Of a stretch of 64,000 nucleotides of DNA, positions 58,433-64,000 are shown piece after piece; positions within the stretch are counted from its first letter, which is position 1, and the number at the start of each line of letters is the position of its first letter. The position numbers were made by a program, and so were the translations under genes. The DNA comes from Ectobacillus sp. JY-23. GTDB taxonomy: Bacteria; Bacillota; Bacilli; Bacillales; Bacillaceae_G. Location of the stretch: positions 1,178,001 through 1,242,000 of the forward strand of contig NZ_CP095462.1 of assembly GCF_023022965.1 (NCBI RefSeq). Reading direction: 5' to 3'. The notes below the pieces were generated by a model that searched no databases, had not been told where the DNA came from, and saw nothing but the letters and a program-made list of their open reading frames with translations.

Positions 58433-58786
58433 TTATTGCCCAATCCCTTTAACATTGTTTGCATCAATTGTCATGCCCAGTCGCCCTGCTACTTCAGCGA
58501 TTCGCTCATAACGACTTAACAGTTCTACTTCTGCTTTTAAATCGCTGTTTGTCTGCAGCTGCTTATCAATCTGCTTCTGTAGCTGCGAAACCTCCGTATT
58601 CACCTCGTATAAAGCAGCCTTGTTTCCAATAAATATGATAGCAACATACAATAAAAAAGCAACAAACGCAGTATACAATACTTTTTCAATTACTGTGACT
58701 TTCGCTGACTGAACAGATGTGGATGCATTTTGTGTAGCTTCAATGCCGGATGGTTGTTTTTTGTACTTTACGGCTAAATTGCTCAT
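58433..58786 (-). CDS. ftsL: Cell division protein FtsL
   Basis: The 117-residue bitopic protein has a cytoplasmic tail (about 1-33), a membrane helix (VLYTAFVAFLLYVAIIFIG) and an extracellular leucine-zipper coiled coil (YEVNTEVSQLQKQIDKQLQT) ending RLGMTIDANNVKGIGQ. It forms a trimer with DivIB and DivIC. It lies between rsmH and pbpB, the standard place. Confidence 0.95.
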   Translation of the reverse strand: MSNLAVKYKKQPSGIEATQNASTSVQSAKVTVIEKVLYTAFVAFLLYVAIIFIGNKAALYEVNTEVSQLQKQIDKQLQTNSDLKAEVELLSRYERIAEVAGRLGMTIDANNVKGIGQ

Positions 58787-58797
58787 GCATATCCCTC

Positions 58798-59730
58798 CTA
58801 TAATTTTTCAGCGATGCGCAGCTTTGCAGACCGCGCTCGGTTATTTTCTTCCAACTCTTGTTCAGACGGCAAAATCGGCTTTCTGGTAATTAATTTCAGC
58901 TTCGGTTTGAACTCATCAGGAATCATCGGCAGGCCCGGTGGTAAAGGCGGTAAGCTGCTATGTGTTTTAAACGTTGTTTTACAAATTCGGTCTTCAAGAG
59001 AATGAAAGGTGATGACACTGATTCTACCGCCCGATTTTGTCACTTCGATCGCAGCTTCAATTGCTTCTTCAAATACGCCTAGCTCATCATTCACAGCAAT
59101 CCGTATTGCTTGAAACACACGTTTTGCGGGATGTCCGCCTGTCCGTCTTGCAGCTGCAGGAATACCCTCTTTAATTAACTCAACTAATTGACCAGTTGTT
59201 TCAATTGGCTGCTTTTCACGATAAGCTTCAATTTTCCTCGCAATTTGTTTAGAAAATTTTTCTTCCCCGTATTGAAAAAAGATTTTTACAAGCTTTTCAT
59301 ACGGCCATGTATTGACGACATCATAAGCGCTAACAGACGCATCTTGATCCATGCGCATATCAAGCGGGGCATCGTGATGATAGCTAAACCCGCGCTCTGG
59401 CGTGTCCAGCTGCGGAGAAGATACACCTAAATCAAAGAGTACACCATCTACTTGTGCAATCCCAATCTCTTGTAATACCTCTTTTAAGTAACGAAAATTG
59501 CTTTTTACTGCCATAAAACGATTGCCGTATGCCGCAAATTTCTCTCTTGCATGAGCCAGCGCTATATCATCTTGGTCAAAAGCAATTAATCTGCCGGCTT
59601 CGGAAAGTTGTGAAAGCAAATATGCACTGTGACCGCCTCCTCCAAGCGTACAATCTACATATATACCATCATGCTTAATATGTAAGCCATCTACCGTTTC
59701 TTTTAATAAAACTGTTGTATGATTGAACAT
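58798..59730 (-). CDS. rsmH: 16S rRNA (cytosine1402-N4)-methyltransferase
   Basis: The 310-residue MraW enzyme begins [19 protein letters not shown] motif [15 protein letters not shown] is near 29, [15 protein letters not shown] near 98, and the C-terminal [14 protein letters not shown]. Two adjacent ATGs exist; the second (59730) has better spacing from AGGTG. It is normally second in the mraZ-rsmH-ftsL operon, but here nothing resembling mraZ precedes it. Confidence 0.97.
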   Translation of the reverse strand: MFNHTTVLLKETVDGLHIKHDGIYVDCTLGGGGHSAYLLSQLSEAGRLIAFDQDDIALAHAREKFAAYGNRFMAVKSNFRYLKEVLQEIGIAQVDGVLFDLGVSSPQLDTPERGFSYHHDAPLDMRMDQDASVSAYDVVNTWPYEKLVKIFFQYGEEKFSKQIARKIEAYREKQPIETTGQLVELIKEGIPAAARRTGGHPAKRVFQAIRIAVNDELGVFEEAIEAAIEVTKSGGRISVITFHSLEDRICKTTFKTHSSLPPLPPGLPMIPDEFKPKLKLITRKPILPSEQELEENNRARSAKLRIAEKL

Positions 59731-59794
59731 CATTGCACCTACTTCTATGAATTCATGCTGTTGAAACTACACGCATTTTCTTATTATATACTAA

Positions 59795-59822
59795 ATTTTA
59801 TCATCTTTTGCGAAAATGTTAA
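59795..59822 (-). promoter_or_regulatory. Probable promoter of the rsmH-ftsL-pbpB transcript
   Basis: On the minus strand TTAACA (59817-59822), 16 bases, TAAAAT (59795-59800), about 65 bases before rsmH. No MraZ-type TGGGN repeat series is apparent around it. Confidence 0.55.
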
Positions 59823-59968
59823 CAAAAATCCTGTCGATTTATGAAGATAATTCCCTTACTTTTATGACATAGTGTTATTCGTATAACAGCTATATATATA
59901 CCTTCTCATATTGATTACGTTTTTTACGAACGGCTTACCATTTACAGTTAATTCCACATACTTTCAAA

Positions 59969-59996
59969 AAAATCCTGCACACATGTGCAGGATTTT
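59969..59996 (-). terminator. Intrinsic terminator at the end of bshC
   Basis: Perfect 13-bp stem AAAATCCTGCACA / TGTGCAGGATTTT (59969-59981 and 59984-59996) overlapping the bshC stop. On the minus strand the second arm runs into TTTTTTT. Confidence 0.88.
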
Positions 59997-61614
59997 ATAA
60001 TTTAATTACCTTATGGGTACCGTCCCATGTAAAGGATAATTGCATGATATGATGAATCCAATCTAGTCCGTACTCATTCAAGTAATACAACACATTCCAA
60101 GTTCGCTCTTGTAGCCCACCTGCAGGTTGCAAGGACAACTCGACACGGCGGAACTTATTCAGACTCACATCATGCTTTTGTTCAATATTTTTTCGGAGCA
60201 TCCGTTCTAAAAGCTGTAATTGCTCTTCGATTTTCCTTTGATTTTTATGCGCATAAGACCGCAAACTCGGATTTATCCGTTCAACTAACTCACGAGCTGC
60301 CTCATGGGAACGCATCATTTCTTCATGCACCCGAGCGAAGATTTCCTCTACAGGCTCTTGTACCTGTGCAGAAAGCCACGCTTCTCGTGCTTCTCCAAGC
60401 TTTTTCGAAAACAATTCAGCTACATCAAGCCCCAAGTCAGCCATATCTGAAGCAATATGCCCTTCAAGGTACGACAACATGAAACGAGGCACAACAGGTG
60501 GCATCATCCATCCTACTTCGTGAAAAACCCCCTGCAATTCAGCCCAATAGGCGACTTCTCCTGGTCCCCCTACAAATGCTAATGTAGGTAATACATACTC
60601 CTGCATAAGCGGTCGTGTTACAACATTGTTGCTAAAGCGCTGCGGTTCTTTTTTCAGCAATTCTAACAGTTCTACCTCGGTAAATACATACTCCCCGTCT
60701 TTACAAACAAATACGTCATCTCTGCGCTCTAACAACCATCTTTCTCCCTCTATATCCAAAAACAGATGACAAGCTTCCGGCTTTGTTGTAATAAGAGGTT
60801 TATACCCATTTTCCACAATACGCTGTTGCGTTTGCTGTAAGGCCGTTCGAATTTGCACTTCTCCTTGAATCAACGTCTGAAAAAGAGGGATTTCAATACG
60901 GCGAAGCTCAGGTGCACCGGAGTCCATTAAAATTAAGCCTTCTTCTTTAAAGAGCTCCGTAATGAGACGCCCAAAGAAATCTGTATATGTGCGCGAACGA
61001 TGTAAGCATACTTTCACAAGCTCTAATAGCTCATTCGTATACTTTGTTTCTCTAAATGTTTTAAAAATACTTTCCACCCAGGCTAATGCCACGTCTTGTG
61101 GCAACTCTACCTGCGATGCACTTGCCTTTTTTTCATACATTTGCGGCAACACCGATTTTTTTAACTTTCCTTTGCTCGTTACGTAAACATGGTTGATTTC
61201 ATCCATATCATGATCTTCTCCCGCAATCCAAAAAACAGGTACAACTCGTTTTCCCAATTGCTGTTCTTGCTCTTTTGCAAGTTGTAAAAGAGAAACAATC
61301 TTATGAATTGTGTATAACGGGCCTGTTAATATACCAGCCTGTTGCCCCCCAACCACAACTAGCGCATCTTCCTCACGAAACGCACGAATATTTTCTAACG
61401 TTCTAGCGCCTGCTCCTAACTCTTCATTGTATCGAGCAAAATAAGCTGCCAGTTGTTCTCTTGGGTACGTACGCCCTTCTAAATGTTTCGCACGCTTCGC
61501 AAATTCCACTCCGTACGGCACATAATCAAAAAAGGACGTAATTGTGCTCTTATTTTTTATATAGTCTCCTGCGGCACCACCAAGCACGTCCACAGGAATT
61601 TCATATAGTTCCAT
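59995..61614 (-). CDS. bshC: Bacillithiol synthase (cysteine-adding enzyme)
   Basis: The 539-residue enzyme performs the last step of bacillithiol synthesis, adding cysteine to glucosaminyl-malate. It starts MELYEIPVDVLGGAAGDYI. Its Rossmann core includes VVGGQQAGILTGPLYTIHKI, WIAGEDHDMDEINHVYV and FVGGPGEVAYWAELQGVF, and a C-terminal coiled coil follows (about 420-500). AAGGAAG precedes the ATG at 61614. Length matches B. subtilis BshC. It marks a Bacillaceae-type thiol metabolism. Confidence 0.96.
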   Translation of the reverse strand: MELYEIPVDVLGGAAGDYIKNKSTITSFFDYVPYGVEFAKRAKHLEGRTYPREQLAAYFARYNEELGAGARTLENIRAFREEDALVVVGGQQAGILTGPLYTIHKIVSLLQLAKEQEQQLGKRVVPVFWIAGEDHDMDEINHVYVTSKGKLKKSVLPQMYEKKASASQVELPQDVALAWVESIFKTFRETKYTNELLELVKVCLHRSRTYTDFFGRLITELFKEEGLILMDSGAPELRRIEIPLFQTLIQGEVQIRTALQQTQQRIVENGYKPLITTKPEACHLFLDIEGERWLLERRDDVFVCKDGEYVFTEVELLELLKKEPQRFSNNVVTRPLMQEYVLPTLAFVGGPGEVAYWAELQGVFHEVGWMMPPVVPRFMLSYLEGHIASDMADLGLDVAELFSKKLGEAREAWLSAQVQEPVEEIFARVHEEMMRSHEAARELVERINPSLRSYAHKNQRKIEEQLQLLERMLRKNIEQKHDVSLNKFRRVELSLQPAGGLQERTWNVLYYLNEYGLDWIHHIMQLSFTWDGTHKVIKL

Positions 61615-61695
61615 AAAACGTCTTCCTTTCATCTCGAGACATTGCTCACCAACCAAATTGTATGCAAAGTAACAAGTAAAAGCAAAAATTTTAAC

Positions 61696-62571
61696 TTACA
61701 TTTCTAATCCTTTTATAGATTTATGTAAAAAGGATACGAGCGGGGCTTTCACCTCACGTGCTTTTGGCAACTGAAGCAAATAGCCTAAAATTGCATCTAT
61801 CTCGGTCGGTCGGTTGCTTGTCACATCCGTCAGCATAGATGATTTATTTGAAGCTGTTTGTTCACACACCTCACATACTCGTTTCCAATGAAATTCACTT
61901 TCTTGTACATCCAGAAGCTGTAGGACTTCGATAAATAGTTGCCGCATCGTTTGATAGAAGTAAGCGTTATAAATAAGTTCTCCATTTGATACCCTATATA
62001 AAGCTGTAAGAGGATTAATGCAAGCATTTACAATTAACTTATGTTGCATGACCTGTTTCCAGTCAAGCTCTTCTAACACGGTGAAAGCGGATGTAAAACA
62101 AGCTAAAAACGAAGTGAAATCCATAGAGTCCCCTTGTACAATACCAAACTTCGTTACTCCTTGTCCGGTATGCTCCACTTCATTTCCGCTCACCTTTTTT
62201 GCCCCATGCTCCACAATGGCAACCGCTATGCTCTTTTGTATAGTTTGCATTGCACTAAGGTGTCCCATGCCATTTTGCGCAAAAATAATTCGTTTGCTTT
62301 CACACTCAGACAGCAAAGGTAATAAATCTGTTATATGATACTGCTTTGTAGCAACCAGTAAAAACTCATCAGCGGGTAACTCTTCTCCCAACACTTTTGC
62401 TTTTACTGCTGTTGTTTCTGCCTTTCCTGACGTATAACAAACAATACCTTGTTCTTGTATTAAGTCCGCTTGTTTTAACGTACGAGTATACATAGTAACT
62501 TGCGCATGTTTCCCTAAATAAAATCCAAACAATAGCCCTACAGCTCCAGCTCCAACAATACCAATCTTCAT
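61696..62571 (-). CDS. panE: 2-dehydropantoate 2-reductase
   Basis: The 291-residue NADPH enzyme reduces ketopantoate to pantoate for vitamin B5 and CoA. The N-terminal Rossmann motif is MKIGIVGAGAVGLLFGFYLG. FAQNGMGHL, the catalytic Lys in HKLIVNACINPLTALY near 175 and the C-terminal helical domain with SSMLTDVTSNRPTEIDAI complete the family pattern. Divergent from ylbP, corresponding to ylbQ in B. subtilis. Confidence 0.93.
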   Translation of the reverse strand: MKIGIVGAGAVGLLFGFYLGKHAQVTMYTRTLKQADLIQEQGIVCYTSGKAETTAVKAKVLGEELPADEFLLVATKQYHITDLLPLLSECESKRIIFAQNGMGHLSAMQTIQKSIAVAIVEHGAKKVSGNEVEHTGQGVTKFGIVQGDSMDFTSFLACFTSAFTVLEELDWKQVMQHKLIVNACINPLTALYRVSNGELIYNAYFYQTMRQLFIEVLQLLDVQESEFHWKRVCEVCEQTASNKSSMLTDVTSNRPTEIDAILGYLLQLPKAREVKAPLVSFLHKSIKGLEM

Positions 62572-62646
62572 CTGACCACCTCATATTGTATTAAAACTCA
62601 CATTCATCTGCATTCATTTTAACATGCCTAAAATTCTGAAATATAC

Positions 62647-62675
62647 GTGAAAATTTATGCGACATACGCTATAAT
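62647..62675 (+). promoter_or_regulatory. Probable promoter of ylbP
   Basis: GTGAAA (62647-62652), 17 bases, perfect TATAAT (62670-62675), about 40 bases before the ylbP ribosome-binding site. Confidence 0.6.
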
Positions 62676-62729
62676 ATAAATATAAATATTTTTATTTTTC
62701 TATATTTTAAGACAAAAGGACGTGACAAT

Positions 62730-63170
62730 ATGTACATTCCAAAGGTAGAGCGCCTGCTCGTCAATTATAAAACACTTGAAGAGTTTAAAAAGTTTAAACG
62801 CTACGGGGAACAAGAGCTTTCTATGCTTGAAGATTTACAAGCAAATATTATTGAAGATAATAGTGAATCACCCTTCTACGGCATATATTTCGGAGAATCA
62901 CTTGTAGCGCGCATGAGCCTCTATGAAACAGAAGATTATATAGAGCTATACAAATTGGAAGTTTTGCCTACTCTTCAGCGCAAAGGGTTTGGAAGCGCTC
63001 TCGTAGACTATGCAAAGAGCTTACGACAACCTATTAAAACAATTGCCCGTGTACAATCTGAACTGTTTTGGGAAAAGCAAGGATTTGAAAAGGTCGTCAT
63101 CAAAGATGCACCGTTTTATATATGGCGTCCCCAGCCAAACGTTGATGCAGTAAGCGGCGAGAGTGCTTAA
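62730..63170 (+). CDS. ylbP: GNAT-family N-acetyltransferase YlbP
   Basis: The 146-residue protein has the GNAT core: LVARMSLYETEDYIELYKLEV strand region followed by the acetyl-CoA loop LPTLQRKGFGSALVDYAKSL near 88-107. Substrate unknown. AAAGGA lies nine bases before the ATG. It is flanked by divergent panE and convergent rsfA, as in B. subtilis. Confidence 0.92.
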   Translation: MYIPKVERLLVNYKTLEEFKKFKRYGEQELSMLEDLQANIIEDNSESPFYGIYFGESLVARMSLYETEDYIELYKLEVLPTLQRKGFGSALVDYAKSLRQPIKTIARVQSELFWEKQGFEKVVIKDAPFYIWRPQPNVDAVSGESA

Positions 63171-63171
63171 G

Positions 63172-63212
63172 CAAAAAAAGAACAGCCCAATGTGGGCTGT
63201 TCTTTATTTTTC
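63172..63212. terminator. Bidirectional terminator between ylbP and rsfA
   Basis: Perfect 13-bp stem AAAGAACAGCCCA / TGGGCTGTTCTTT (63177-63189 and 63193-63205, three-base loop), with A run before and ATTTTT after. It can stop both convergent transcripts. Confidence 0.88.
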
Positions 63213-63740
63213 GACCTTCTCAAGAGTGTCTCTGCTCCGCAATAGTTGTATACTTTCACTTTTATCAGGCGATACTACACTTCGTCGTTGATCTAGATAG
63301 GCAAATAGCGTTTTATATTCTTGTTCATATACGGAAAGCTGTTTAGACAGTTCTTGCTTTTCTTTTTCCAACCGCTCCGCTTTCGCTTCTAACTGCTGGA
63401 TACGCTGAAATAGTCCGGAAGACAACTCTTGCTCCGGTTGATAATTTTGTAAAAACGCAATGACATCAGCCAAAGTTAATGACCGTCGTTCTGTTACAAT
63501 CACTTCCTCAGCTGCAGTACCTTTACGTTGGCTTTTTGCCTCATCGATTTGCTCTTTATACTGTTTTCGAACCGTTGAGTTCCATCGAAATCCGCAGGCA
63601 GCCGGCGTTCTAGATAAACTGCGTCCCACTTCCTTAAAGGCGGAGAGCTGTGTTCCATTTTCACGTATATGGCGCAATACAACTTCAGCCAACAGCAAAT
63701 CTTCATCTTCTGTCCAAGCATCCTGACGCGTCGTAGCCAA
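63204..63740 (-). CDS. rsfA: Prespore-specific transcriptional regulator RsfA (YlbO)
   Basis: The 178-residue protein has a Myb/SANT-like domain ([37 protein letters not shown] near 45-61) and a C-terminal coiled coil (about 105-160). RsfA modulates sigma-F genes in the forespore. The frame is open to 63806, but GGGAGG lies seven bases before a TTG at 63740 that yields the family start MATTRQDAW. Confidence 0.94.
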   Translation of the reverse strand: MATTRQDAWTEDEDLLLAEVVLRHIRENGTQLSAFKEVGRSLSRTPAACGFRWNSTVRKQYKEQIDEAKSQRKGTAAEEVIVTERRSLTLADVIAFLQNYQPEQELSSGLFQRIQQLEAKAERLEKEKQELSKQLSVYEQEYKTLFAYLDQRRSVVSPDKSESIQLLRSRDTLEKVEK

Positions 63741-64000
63741 TTCTATCCCTCCCAGCACATTTTTACTTACAACATATGCAACTGCTAGAAGAGATAGAAT
63801 ATACATTACTGATATTTTTAGATAGAAGAGAAGAACAGAGTGTATATGGTTACAATCAAAGTGGCAGTCATGTGTGTTACGCGAAGCCTCCTTGCACCCT
63901 TGCTTCGCTATTTCTTTAATGTTTAAACACTTTTTACATATACACGCACGTAAGATACCCTCTAGATTTCTAACACTATCTTTCCATGTCTTCTATACCT
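63741..64000. other. Region upstream of rsfA to window end
   Basis: No gene is recognised. An inverted repeat GCGAAGC / GCTTCGC (63881-63887 and 63902-63908, 14-base loop) followed on the plus strand by TATTTCTTT could be the terminator of a plus-strand gene outside the window or lie in the rsfA leader. On the minus strand GTATA about 17 bases from CATTAAA upstream is a faint forespore-type promoter candidate. Confidence 0.35.

Noticed and set aside
59734-59994. Possible mraZ remnant
   Set aside because: Both strands were read for MraZ N- or C-terminal patterns; none was found, so no pseudogene is annotated.

Overview
The window is a core chromosomal segment of an endospore-forming Bacillaceae bacterium (Bacillus sensu lato). 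The supporting markers are sigE, sigG, spoIIGA, spoVD, spoVE and rsfA for sporulation, bshC for bacillithiol, remA, rqcH, a PyrR-attenuated pyr operon, an isoleucine T-box, and gene order that largely follows the Bacillus subtilis / B. cereus ylb-dcw-ylm-ileS-pyr-ylo block. Almost everything reads on the minus strand, so biological order runs from right to left. No rRNA, tRNA, CRISPR array, phage or recognisable transposase gene is visible. GC content was not computed.

From right to left: rsfA, ylbP, panE and bshC (62-64 kb); the division and cell-wall (dcw) cluster rsmH-ftsL-pbpB-spoVD-murE-mraY-murD-spoVE-murB-divIB-ylxW-ylxX-sbp-ftsA-ftsZ (42.7-59.7 kb); the sporulation switch spoIIGA-sigE-sigG (40-42.5 kb); ylmC-pgeF-ylmE-sepF-ylmG-ylmH-divIVA (36-40 kb); ileS with its T-box, ylyA, lspA and rluD (30.6-35.9 kb); the complete UMP operon pyrR-P-B-C-AA-AB-K-D-F-E with three PyrR attenuators (18.9-30.6 kb). 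Then comes an accessory, decaying region (13.1-18.6 kb), then rqcH (plus strand), the Ca2+ ATPase yloB, remA-gmk-rpoZ, and coaBC-priA-def-fmt-rsmB-rlmN, which runs off the left edge.

The accessory region is the most unusual part. A membrane permease gene is split by a 2.1-kb insert bounded by a 12-bp inverted repeat. The insert carries a secreted protein with a C-terminal His-rich nuclease-like domain and a downstream cytosolic ORF with its own strong ribosome-binding site, which together look like a toxin-immunity pair. Beside it lie a lipoprotein gene broken by one base, a TetR gene lacking its DNA-binding end, and a second one-base frameshift in the permease.

Three genes expected from conserved order are missing: mraZ (between bshC and rsmH), murG (between spoVE and murB), and yloC/yicC. 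Of yloC, a decayed 23-codon 3' tail survives upstream of remA. Regulatory sites visible in the DNA include the spoIIG promoter with its characteristic 22-bp spacer, a near-consensus ileS promoter, the pyr promoter and many intrinsic terminators. Several sporulation genes (sigG, spoIIGA, spoVE, rsfA) start at TTG.
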